Assembly (NCBI GenBank): GCA_951812925.1
Contig: OX638368.1
Location: forward strand, 162,426,492-162,490,491
Direction of reading: 5' to 3'
Length of the DNA stretch: 64,000 nucleotides
DNA from: Calliopum simillimum
Taxonomy: Eukaryota > Arthropoda > Insecta > Diptera > Lauxaniidae
In this document: positions 34,701-45,355 of the stretch, piece after piece
How the letters are laid out: each line of letters begins with the position of its first letter
Position numbering within the stretch: position 1 is the stretch's first letter
Notes under the pieces: model-generated
Told to the model about the DNA's origin: nothing
Seen by the model: the letters and a program-made list of their open reading frames with translations, nothing else
The model's database searches: none
Made by a program: the position numbers and the translations under genes

Positions 34701-36180
34701 ATTTGATGTTATCCATCTCTTAAAAAATATAATTTTCCTGCCTTTTTCCACATCATACGTATATACACATTTTTATCCTTAATGTAAATAAAATAAAAAC
34801 TCAAAGCAATTCTTCCATTTCCAATGAAATATTCTTTCCTTTATCGCTTAATCACTTTTTTGTTCCTTTTGAGTCTTCTTCTTCCTATTTTATTCATCTA
34901 CTGTTGTAAGGGAATGATGGGTAGGTATGATGTTACTTGATCTTGAGTAATTTTTGTGCTACTCTGCTTCTGGTTTTGCTTTGTAGGTGGTGTTTGCACT
35001 AAAATAATTGAATTAATAATTACTGCGTGTGGTTTTCATGCTTTTGTGGATCTCTTCTCGAAAACAGTGAAGGAGAAAAGAAACCTTAAGGAACACAGTG
35101 AAACAACGTCTTGGTTCATCGTCAGTCATCCACCCACCACCGAACAAAGTAAACTTTTATCCTTGACTCTGCTGTTGTTGGTCGTTGTTGAAGTTCGCTC
35201 TTATTAGATGCTACGAAATGCGGATAATGCCATATTCTTTTACTTACTGATTTAATAAATTAACGTTAATTAGTGGTAGTTGGAGTAGGAAGCATTCCAA
35301 GTTTTCTTTATCAGTACGTACGTGTTTTTCCACACGCGAGAAAGATTTACTTTTTAGGTTATGCATCAGAAGTCACGGTGTTTACGTTAGATTTTATGAA
35401 TTTTTGATAAGGTTTAATTTTTTTTTATCGAAGATGTAATTTTATTTCAAGAGTTTTTTTGCAAAATATATCATTAAAACTGGTAGGCTGATTAAACCAA
35501 ATCTTTCTTGTTATTTTCACTTAGTCAACTTTGATTAAGAACAACTGCCTGCCTTTTTATAAATATTTGTACTACTTATATGCAAAAAGACACATTTAAT
35601 TAATAGAGGGTTGGAAGCTAGTCATCAAAATCTCCGCACCATCTAAGGCCTATAGTGAAAACCATTATAAAACTTAATTAGAACTCAGTCCATAGGTGAA
35701 TTGCATTTATAAATGCCAGTATTTCTACATTCCAGCAGTATAACTGTAAAGTAACGACAAAATCTGGGTCTGCTGTTTCCTCTCATTATTACAGAATTTA
35801 CAAAGCCATTTCAGAAGTATTCCCGAGCAGGAGACATGTTTCCGATCTGCATAGTGTCCATGGTGTTGTCCCAGCGTCTTCCTCTGTCTCTGAGGCATGG
35901 CTATATTCAGTGTATTTTCTTGTTTTATTGGCTCACTCATCATAACACTGATTTTTAACGATACCCCACAAGAAACAGTTTAACGCTTGGAATGAGATTT
36001 GTGGTGAAAAGCAAATCGATTACACAGGCGCAAAAGAAATTAATGACCAGACTTATGTGTTTTTTGTGGTTTTTTTGACGCCGAATCCGAGGTCAGATAA
36101 GCTCGAACACTCATCTACGTGATATGCTTGTTTACGGTGTAATGGGGAACTTTTTGGAAATAAGTAGTGTAATTCTTTTT
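31736..36180. other. Unique non-coding stretch
   Basis: This 4.4 kb shows no clear transposon structure and no gene I can defend. The largest chance frames (32733-32969 and 33057-33374) encode hydrophobic Leu/Ile/Phe-rich peptides without recognisable family motifs. Simple CAA repeats occur at 34170-34195. It may be host intron or intergenic DNA. Confidence 0.4.
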
Positions 36181-36189
36181 ATTTTTTTA

Positions 36190-36480
36190 TACCTTACTTC
36201 CAGGTCACTTGAATATTCACTTTGTCTTTCCGCTTGTAACGCAAAGAGGAGGCGTAGTAGGTATGAAAAAGTATATATATTGATTAGCGTCACGTCCTGA
36301 TTCCATAAAACTAAGTCCGTTTGTCTGTCCGTCTGGCTGATTGTATGTTGAAAAAATTTTAACATTTTTGAGAAGAAAGGTAGCTCAATGAAATTATGTA
36401 CAAATACTGCTTTCGTCGGAAAAGATAGCTTGTAGGATTGAAAATGTCTAAAATCAGTTACCGGACCCACCTACTGCCCA
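36190..36480 (+). mobile_element. HINE 5' fragment
   Basis: It follows the first 280 bases of copy 1 (4295 onward): the TATACCTTACTTCCAGGT start, TTTCCGCTTGTAACGCAAAG, GTATATATATTGATTAGCGT and GTCCGTTTGTCTGTCC, ending near GCCCATATTTATA. It is clearly more diverged than copies 1 and 2 and lacks the 3' half. Confidence 0.6.
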
Positions 36481-37720
36481 TATTTATAGGAACGCAACCA
36501 AAATACGTACTAATGATAGAAACAGTAAGTACGAGTACTGACAAAAAACTTGGCGAATTAAAATTAATATTAAATATTGAAAAAAGATAAGTGATAAAGT
36601 GATCCATGTAATACTGTGTTTCTGACAGTTTATCGAGCCGGTAAACTGTTATGGGGCACTCAAGTAATACGTAAGCATGCTTGAGGGCGCTCAACGCTGT
36701 CTTACTTTCTCGATTTCACTGTTCACTATGCCTCATTTTTCGCCTAAGGTGTCTGAAATCATTGTAAGTCTGCTAACATAACAACATGTCAGTTATAAAG
36801 ATCAGCAGATGGCTCTCCCCTAAGAAGTGAATAGAATTAAATGAAAACGTTAAACATTTAAAGTGTGGCTGTCGAAGGCTTTCGTTATTTCCACAATGCA
36901 ATAATTTATCAAATATTTGAGTAAATTAAATCCAAGCCATTATCCTTAAGAAACTTATCCACCTGTGGTTTCGCATGTTAAACACTTCACAGATAATCAA
37001 CAAGTTCTCCAGAAATTACTGTTGAGCATTACTGCACACAAAGGCACACACACACACAAATCAACAAACATTGTAATTACATTAACACATTTTAAACAAT
37101 TACGCATACACATACATATACACACATGCGCTATTACAGCTAATACGGATGCATATCAACTACAAAATGTTAATGAAACTAATTTTAGCATTACAGTCAG
37201 TGTGTATGCATATGCCCTAAGTGGGTGTTAATGTGTGCGTATGCGATATTGTTTACATACAACCTACAATATTAATGTAATCCAACCGCAAAATAAAGTG
37301 ATACAGCAACCAACGACAAACACGTTTAAATTTACATACATACAAAACCATTAATGCATACACACATACATAAGTACTATATACACATACGAACAACGCA
37401 CATACTAAAGCACTCTATCAACACACTTGAAATAACATTTTCAAAGACATTTTCCATCATTTGCATTTTCCTTTAGTGTGAAAATCGCTTTTACATATGA
37501 TGACAACAACAACTACACACTAATATACTGCTACTGTATTTCCATTCTATTCGCTAAATTCGAGCGATAATTTAATTTTCCTATCCTACGCTCGAAAAAT
37601 GAATTCGTGGCGTGCGACTCTTGAGGTAAAATAATTTAAAAAATTGGTTATAAAATGTGTCAAGTCTTTAAAGAAACTTGACACAAACACTCTTGAACAT
37701 GAAAGGGGTTTATTTTCATG
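36481..37720. other. Non-coding, simple-sequence-rich
   Basis: It contains CA-rich tracts (37047-37062 and 37108-37128) and scattered CATACATA steps through 37400. I see no gene and no complete element. Confidence 0.45.
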
Positions 37721-38576
37721 TACATTAAGCTAGCAGAGCGAAAATGGCAGAACTGAAAAAAAAAATGGCAGAATTATAGGATAATTATAGGCTAATTTTG
37801 GGCCCAAACGCCGAATTTTAGGCTCCTCATTTTTTAAAAAAAAATAGCTCTGCTAGCTTAAGTTTAAGCCAGCAGAGCTATTTCGAGAAAACACATACGG
37901 GACGTATATTGAACTAAAGTAAGTAGTCAATAATTATAGGCTAATTGTAGGCTATTTAAATGCCCAATCACCAAATAAAAAGCTTTTCATTTAAAAAAAA
38001 AAAAAAGATTCTGCTAGGTTACGTTTAAGCTAGCAGAGGGATTTCGAAAAAAAAACATTTTGAACTAAAGAAAGTATTCAATAATTATAGGTTAATTATA
38101 GGCTATTTAAATGCCCCATCGCTAAAAGAAAAGCTCTTCATTTAAAAAAAAAATGGACCAAATCAATTTTCTTGAAATAAGGAACTTTGAATAACAACAA
38201 TTTCAGACGAAAAAAAACAACAGCAACAACAACAACAACAAAAACTACTACAACAACAGTAATTTTACATAAAAGTAGGGGTAAGTGGGCTTAAGCTTAA
38301 CTTAGCAGAATTTTTTTTTTTTTTTAAATGGAAAACTTTTTATTTGGTGATTGGGCATTTAAATAGCCTATAATTAGCCTATAATTATTGAATACTTACT
38401 TTAGTTCAATATACGTTCCGTATGTGTTTTCTCGAAGTTAAGTTTAAGCCAGCAGAGCTATTTTTTTTTTTTTTTAAATGAGGAGCCTAAAATTCGGCGT
38501 TTGGGCCCAAAATTAGCCTATAATTCTGCCATTTTTTTTTTCAGTTCTGCCATTTTCGCTCTGCTAGCTTAATGTA
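37721..38576. mobile_element. Palindromic MITE P4 with TA duplication
   Basis: The element proper is 37723-38574. The inverted ends begin CATTAAGCTAGCAGAGCG and are each flanked by TA (37721-37722 and 38575-38576), as for Tc1/mariner insertions. The left arm contains two and a half direct subunits of about 165 bases (AGCCAGCAGAGCTATTTCGA, GTAAGTAGTCAATAATTATA, GGCTATTTAAATGCCC), while the right arm has fewer, so the arms are of unequal length. The apex near 38220 is a CAA repeat. No frame is present. Confidence 0.75.
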
Positions 38577-38630
38577 CCTTTTATTTTCCTTTTTTCAAAG
38601 AACCCAGTAGAAAACTATTACATACTACAG

Positions 38631-38668
38631 TCGTATATAGTACATATATTCGGCATATGTATATATAC
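38631..38668. repeat. Left member of a perfect 38-bp inverted pair
   Basis: These 38 bases (centre TACATATATTCGGCATATG) recur exactly, inverted, at 42224-42261. The pair encloses the hAT MITE copy 2, P1 copy 2 and P2 copy A. Before those insertions the two halves would have formed one short palindrome with a TA-rich apex. Confidence 0.8.
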
Positions 38669-40277
38669 ATTAGGGTGGGCCAAATTGTATGGATGAAATT
38701 TTATCGACCTCGGCTACCCCTCTATGTGAAAGTTCATTCAAATCTATGAATATATGCCCAAGGAACTATACCTCTGCGTTCAACTTTAGTTCGGCGCATT
38801 TTAGATCGAAAATTTTAGCTCTTATTAAAATTTTTTTTATTTTCATACTAAATTTTAAAAATTTTTATAAAGACAAAAGTAATGCAATTATATGATTTGG
38901 CTGGTATTCTGTCAGTAATTAATAAAATTGAGTTCTGTTTACATAAAAAGTTCACATGATGGTGTGGAATTAATGCTATATTTAAAAAAGTTATATGGGT
39001 CAAATAGCCGATTATTATGACCGACTTTCAAAATGAACGATTCATATTTTTGGATGAATTTTTTCAAACAAAACACCAACCTAGGCTGAAAGTTCATTCA
39101 ATTCTATGAATATTTGCCCAAGGAACCATACCTCTACGTTCAACTTTAGTTCGGCGCATTTTCGAATGAAAATTTTACCTTGCATTTAATATTTATTTTT
39201 ATGCTTAATTTTCAAAATTCTTATGGAGACAAAAGTAATATCATAATATGTTTTGGCTGGTATTCTGTCAGTAATCAATAAAATTAGGTTTTGTTTTTAC
39301 GAAAAGTTTACTTGATAGCGTGAAATTGATTATATTTATTCCAAAAAATTATATCGGTCAAATAACCGATTTCAAAATAAACGATTCATATTTTTACATG
39401 GATTTCTTCAATCGAAACTCCAGCCCAAGTATTTGTGGATGGTAGGATGCCAAATCTGACACTCGTTTTTTTCCAGGGCAACATCTAGTGGCAGTTTTAG
39501 GAAATAAATTAGCTGCTTTTTTTGATTTTACAGAACAATATACCAAAAATCCGTGTAAAAATATTAATCGTTTATAATAAATCGGTTATTTGACCGATAT
39601 AATTTTTTGGAACAAATGTAATCAACTCCACGCTATCAAGTAATTTTTTAGTAAAAACAGAACCCAATTTTATTGATAACTGACAGAATACCAGCCAAAA
39701 CATATGATGATAATTCTTTTGTCTCTATAAGAATTTTGAAAATTAAGCATAAAAATAAATATTAAATGCAAGGTAAAATTTTCAATCGAAAATGCGCCGA
39801 ACTAAAGTTGAACGTAGAGGTATGGTTCCTTGGACAAATATTCATAGAATTGAATGAACTTTCAGCCAAAGTTGAAGTTTTGTTTGAAAAAATTCATCCA
39901 AAAATATGAATCGTTTATTTTGAAAGTCGGTCATTATAATCGGCTATTTGACCCATATAACTTTTTGAAATATATAGCATCAATTTCACATCATCATGTG
40001 AAATTTTTATGTAAACAGAACTCAATTTAATTAATTACTGCAGAATACCAGCCAAATCATATAATGACATTACTTTTGTCTTTACAAAAATTTTTAAAAT
40101 TTAGTATGGAAATAAAAAAAATAATAATAAAAGGTAAAATTTTCGATCAAAAATGCGCCGAACTAAAATTGAACGCAGAGGTATAGTTCCTTGGGCAAAT
40201 ATTCATAGAATTGAATGAACTTTCACATAGGGGGGTAGCCGAGATCAGTTTTCAAATCGGCCCACCCTAATATACAT
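38663..40277. mobile_element. hAT MITE (TAGGGTGGGCC family), copy 2, with 8-bp TSD
   Basis: The element proper is 38671-40269 (1599 bp). It has the same perfect 11-bp ends as copy 1 and an exact 8-bp duplication, ATATACAT (38663-38670 and 40270-40277). It is more than twice the length of copy 1 because the arm sequence is present four times as nested inverted repeats (near 38700, 39100, 39800 and 40170) around a unique core at 39440-39570. Copy 1 is best read as an internally shortened form. Confidence 0.88.
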
Positions 40278-41226
40278 ATACACGGTGCTCTTGAAGAGTC
40301 GATAGATTTTTTGGCTATGTGGAGAAAATCTGTGAATGGGATTTCATTTGTATTAGTTTAGTGGTCTGAAAAATGCAAACCCCGAAATCGTAGCTGATCA
40401 TCCCCGCGAAATATCGCAAAAATACATATCCCATATAAAATAAAAAAAATCCAGAAAAAAAAACGCAACAAACAAATATAAAAATTGTTATTTTTAATGT
40501 GTTTTGCAATGTTGAATCCAAATCCGGCCTTAGAATTGCTGTATCTTATACGGTTTTTGAGATATCTTAGCCTAAACAAGGAAAAAAAAGCCGATGCTAT
40601 GTTTTGTTGTTGTGTTTTGGAGCTATATAACAGGACGTATATCCGTAAATTCTGATGCAGAAATGGAAAGCTTTAATTAATCTTCTAAACCTAATTCAAA
40701 TAATGTCGATATCTTTATTTTTCTCGGTGTTATCCTAACCTAGAAAGTTAAAAAAGTGCTAAAAACGTGTTTTGTCATTATTTCAGTCTACGATATTTCA
40801 GAGAAAAATTAAGCTATGGACATATTTTAAATGCGGTTTTAAAGATAATGTATCGAATTTTGCGTATGAATGTTCTATATTCTAGTTATATAGCTTCAAA
40901 ATATAGCAAAAACGGTATTTTTTCCTTGTTTAGGCTAAGATATCTCAAAAACCGTATGAGATATAGCAATTTTAAGGCCGGATTCAGATTTAGCATTGCA
41001 AAATTCATTAAATATAACTATTTTTATACTTGTTTGTTGCGTTTTTTTTCCAATTTTTTTTTTTTTATATGGGATATGTATTTTTGCGATATTTCGCGGG
41101 GATGATCAGCTACGATTTCAGGGTTTGCATTTTCCAGACCACTAAACTAATACAAATGAAATCCCATTCACAGATTTTCTCCACATAGCCAAAAAACCTA
41201 TCGACTGTTCAAGAGCGCCGTGTATA
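40277..41226. mobile_element. Palindromic MITE P1, complete copy 2
   Basis: The element proper is 40281-41222 (942 bp). It starts CACGGTGCTCTTGAAGAG and ends with the inverse, ...TTCAAGAGCGCCGTG. Nearly the whole length is one palindrome centred near 40750. It is flanked by TATA on both sides (40277-40280 and 41223-41226). Ends of the form CACNNTG with 4-bp duplications recall the Chapaev branch of the CMC group, but TA-rich flanks make the exact TSD ambiguous. There is no transposase. Confidence 0.75.
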
Positions 41227-42222
41227 TGAAGCACTCCATGCCAAGTGTACCAGGTTTAAATTCTTTTTCTCCAATTTCGCTCAAATTTGGCAATATGGTA
41301 GATCCGGTGTGCAAGAACAACAATTCGGGAGGATTTGGTCCTAGTACCATTTGCTGTTAAAATACAGGGTGTTGAAATTGGCTTTTTTAGTCATTTTCAT
41401 GAAAAGGGTGTTTTTTCAAAAATTTATAGCTTACACTAAAGTTTGTAAATTGATAAATCTAAGTAACTGGTCCTATTCGTTTTGAAATGTTCTATTTATA
41501 AAAAAATTTTTAACACTTAAAAATACTTTTGAATTTTTTTTAAAAAAAGCCCCCTTCGATTTTTTTTAAAAGTACTTTAGATTAAAGCATAATTTATAAG
41601 CTTTAAAATGATGTGTGACTCAAGATGGGATTCGGACGCTAAATGGGGGTTTTTGGCTTTTGAACGCCCGCGGAAGGCTAAAATCTTTTTTTACTAAAGA
41701 GGAAAGCATCTTACGAAAAAAGTGTACTAGGCATAAAATGCTTAGAATCATCAAGGAAATAAATGTGAAATTTTATGGGAAATTTTTGGAAAGTTGAAAA
41801 AAATATTTTTTTTTTCTCGAGTAATTTTTGAAAAAATTTCAAAAAAAACAATTTCAAAAATTATTCAAAAAAAAAAGTTTCCAAAAAAAAGCCAACAAAA
41901 TCTCACGTATTGCTTGGACGATTCTAAGCATTTTTCGCCCTGTTCATTTCGTTCGTAAGATGCTTTCCTCTTTCCATTAACTTAGATTTATCAATTTACA
42001 AACTTTAGTGTAAGCTATTAATTTTTGAAAAAACACCCTTTTCATGAAAATTACTAAAAACGCCAACTTTAATACCCTGTATCTTAACATCAAATGGTAC
42101 TAGGACCAAATCCTCCTGGATTGTTGTTCTTGCACACCGAATCTACCATATTGCCAAATTTGAGCGAAATCGGAGAAAAAAAAATTTAAACCTGGTGCAC
42201 TTGGCATGGAGTGCTTCATATA
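41223..42222. mobile_element. Palindromic MITE P2, copy A
   Basis: The ends GAAGCACTCCATGCCAAGTG (41228) and its inverse (to 42217) are embedded in TATAT/ATATA. The arms then carry GTGCAAGAACAACAAT, TACAGGGTGTTG and, near the apex, the AAGCATCTTACGAAAAAAGT block. It abuts P1 copy 2 with no spacer, so P1's right TATA duplication doubles as P2's left flank. No reading frame is credible. Confidence 0.75.
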
Positions 42223-42223
42223 A

Positions 42224-42261
42224 GTATATATACATATGCCGAATATATGTACTATATACGA
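42224..42261. repeat. Right member of the 38-bp inverted pair
   Basis: This is the exact inverse of 38631-38668. It directly follows P2 copy A and continues for a few more partly matching bases to about 42285. Confidence 0.8.
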
Positions 42262-42293
42262 CTATAGAAGTTTCCCGATTTTTCTGTAGTAAG

Positions 42294-42406
42294 CCTGGTA
42301 CACTTGGCATGGAGTGCTTCATATAAATGAAAAAAAATTTTTTTTTTCTCGAGTAATTTTTGAAAAAATTTAAAAAAAACAATTTCAAAAATTATTCAAA
42401 AAAAAA
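42294..42406. repeat. Rearranged P2 fragments
   Basis: A lone P2 right end (CCTGGTACACTTGGCATGG to GTGCTTC, 42294-42320) is joined to a piece of P2 apex sequence (TCTCGAGTAATTTTTGAAAA, about 42346-42400), which then joins the left end of copy B. The order does not match any single intact copy and indicates recombination between copies. Confidence 0.65.
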
Positions 42407-43667
42407 GCACTCCATGCCAAGTGTACCAAAAAAAAAAATTTTTTTTCTCCGATTTCGCTCATATTTGGCAATATGGTAGATCCGATGTGCAAGAACAACA
42501 ATACAGGAGGATTTGGTCCTAGTACCATTTGATGTTAAAATACAGGGTGTTAAAGTTGGCGTTTTTAGTCATTTTCATGAAAAGGGTGTTATTTCAAAAG
42601 TTAATAGCTTACACTAAAGTTTGTAAATTGATAAATCTAAGTTAATGGTCCCATTCATTTTGAAATGTTCTTTTTATAAAAAAATATTTCTTTTTTTTTT
42701 ACACTTAAAAATACTTTTGAATTTTTTCTTAAAAAAGCCCCCTTCGATTTTTTTTAAAAGTACTTTAAATTAAAGCATAACTTATAAGCTTTAAAATGAT
42801 GTATGATTCAAGATGGGATTCGGTGGCTACATGGGTGTTTTTGGCTTTTGCATGCCCGCGGCAGGCAAAAATCTTTTTTTACTCGAGAGGAAAACATCTT
42901 ACGTAAAAAGTGTACATAGCAAAAATTGCTTAGAATCGTCCAAGCAATACGTGTGATTTTTTTTGGAATTTTTTGAAAAGCAAAAAAAAAATTTTTTTTT
43001 CCTTTCAATATTTTTTGCAAAAATTTTTCATAAAAAAAATTGTTCAAAAATTATTGAAAAAAAAAAAGTTTTAAAAAATTCTAAAAAAATTCACACGTAT
43101 TTCTTAGACGATTCTAAGCATTTTGAGCCTAGTACACTTTTTACGTAGGATGCTTTCCTCTCGAGTAAAAAAGATTTTGTCCTGCCGCGGGCGTTCAAAA
43201 GCCAAAAACTCCCATGTAGCGTCCGAATCCCATCTTAAGTCATACATCATTTTAAAGCTTATAAATTATCCTTAAATTTAAAGTACTTTTAAAAAAAATC
43301 GAAGGGGGCTTTCTTTAAGAAAAATTCAAAATCATTTTTAAGTGTAAAAAATTTTGGTGAAAAAAAATTTTTTTCACCAAGAGATATTTTTTTGTAAAAA
43401 GAACATTTCAAAATGAATGAGACCATTAACTTAGATTTATCAATTCACAAACTTTAGTGTAAGCTATTAATTTTTGAAAAAAACACCCTTTTCATGAAAA
43501 TGACTAAAAACGCCAACTTTAACACCCTGTATTTTAACAACAAATGGTACTAGGACCAAATCCTCCCGGATTGTTGTTCTTGCACAACGGATCTACCATA
43601 TTGCCAAAGTTGAGCGAAATCGGAGAAAAAAAAATTTTTTTTTGGTACACTTGGCATGGAGTGCTTC
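42407..43667. mobile_element. Palindromic MITE P2, copy B
   Basis: It begins GCACTCCATGCCAAGTGTAC (the first three bases of the usual end are missing) and ends with the full inverse end at 43667. The arms match copy A over the GTGCAAGAACAACAAT, TACAGGGTGTT and AAAACATCTTACGTAAAAAG blocks. It is about 260 bases longer than copy A because more of the arm sequence is retained (CGATTTTTTTTAAAAGTACT regions on both sides). Confidence 0.75.
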
Positions 43668-43799
43668 ATATATATATATTGCTCAAACAGGAAGTGTTTC
43701 CACACTTATTTATGTATACATACTAGAATATTTCCTGGAGTTAATATTAATAGTACAGTAATTTGGTAGTTTTATCTGGAAAGTTTTGCGGGAATTTTG

Positions 43800-45080
43800 C
43801 AAATGAGTTATTTTATAGATTTCGATGTGCTCTTTCAGAATTTCAACTTTGCTACCTCGAATCGTGTTCGCTCGCGCCGCCATATTGGAAAAATCGCGCC
43901 CAAAATCTGTTTTTTACAAATATCACCTTAACGATTGCATTTAGATAAAAATATTGCGGAGCAATATTTTAGCATATACAATTTTCTATAAAAATTACCT
44001 TTCAATTGTTTTCGTACGTCTTATAACTCAGGAGATATCCTAATTCAAAATTTGAAAAAAAAATAAGTAAATTGTGCATGCCGCTTATGAATAGGCACAG
44101 TGATGTGTTGAGCTTAAACTTATAATAACTCATGAACGATGAGTCACACGCTTAAAGTAAAAATATCTGTTCATAGGAAATTACATGCACTACAATCTGC
44201 ATATGATTTTTTTACCAGATGACCTATAGTTTAGGAGAAATTGTTATAACAAACTTGAAATTTCGAAAAAAAAAACGTTTTTTCACTCCAAAACGGTTAG
44301 TTCTAGAAAAATACATTTTCTCGCATTTTGTAGAACGTTCAATTACCTATAATGGTCTTTCCGAACTATTTTTTCGTCAGACTTACCGTTCATCAGATAT
44401 CGCGTCTTGAAAATGATTCAAAATTGAACATTGTACTATGCGCAGTACTATGTTCAGTTTTGAATGATTTTCAAGTCGCGATGTCTCATGAAGGGTAAGT
44501 CTGACGAAAAAATACTTCGAAGAGATCCTTATAGGAAATTGAACGTTCTACAAAATGCATGAACAATTTTTTTTTCTAGGATGAACCGTTTTGGAGCTAT
44601 TTTGAAAAAACGTTTTTTTCTAAATTTTAGGTTTGTTTAAAAATATCTCCCAAATTTTAGATCATCTGAAAAAAAAAAATCATTTGGAGATTGTAGTGCA
44701 AGTAATTTCCTATAAACAAATATTTTTACTTTAAACGTGTGACTCATTGTTCATGAGTTATCGTAATTTTAAGCTCAACACATCACTGTGCCCATTCATA
44801 AGCGGCACGCACAATTTACTAATTTTTTTCAAAATTTTGAATTAGGATATCTCCTGATAAGTCGTACGAAAACAATTAAATGGTAATTTTTATAGAACAT
44901 TTTAAAAGCTATAATATTGCGCCACAATATTTTTCTATAAATGTAACCGTTAAAGAGATATTTGTAAAAAACTGATTTTGGACGCCATTTTTCCAATATG
45001 GCGGCGCGAGCGAACACGATTCGAGGTAGCAAAGTTGAAATTCTAAAAGAGCACATTGAAATCTATAAAATAACTCATTG
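43800..45080. mobile_element. Long near-perfect palindrome P3
   Basis: The whole 1.28 kb is one inverted repeat centred near 44445: CAAATGAGTTATTTTATAGA at the left is mirrored to 45080, and the blocks CGCGCCGCCATATTGG, GATGTGTTGAGC and GTCTGACGAAAAAAT appear on both sides with few mismatches and almost no loop. No target duplication could be fixed. The right edge meets HINE 3' sequence directly. Frames in the two arms are mirror images of each other and are not genes. Confidence 0.75.
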
Positions 45081-45261
45081 AGCAATTTTTGAGATAATGC
45101 AACCAAATTTCATTTAGACATTAAGAACAGTAAGTGCAAGATCTGAGCAAAAGCTTTGGGAATTCTGAGAAGTGGTCGTGGCATCTCCCGTAAAACTAAA
45201 ATTTGCAAAATACTGCAGTGTATTTAATGTTTGGCCCAGCCAAAAGTAGCACCCTTACTAG
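45081..45261 (+). mobile_element. HINE 3' fragment
   Basis: From GAGATAATGCAACCAAATTT to ACCCTTACTAG it follows the last unit and the terminus of copy 1. CTAG is at 45258-45261, followed by T. The hairpin, here TTTGGCCCAGCCAAA, is one base pair short of perfect. P3 adjoins its broken left edge. Confidence 0.65.
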
Positions 45262-45355
45262 TTTTAACATTTATAATAAAATAGTCAATGCGAATCTATT
45301 TAGAAATGTTCTTGAGAAACACTTAAAGGAAAATAATGCATATTAAACAATAATG

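Noticed and set aside
44829..45106. Minus frames similar to a plus frame at 43763-43948
   Set aside because: They are the two arms of the P3 palindrome read in opposite directions, not related genes.
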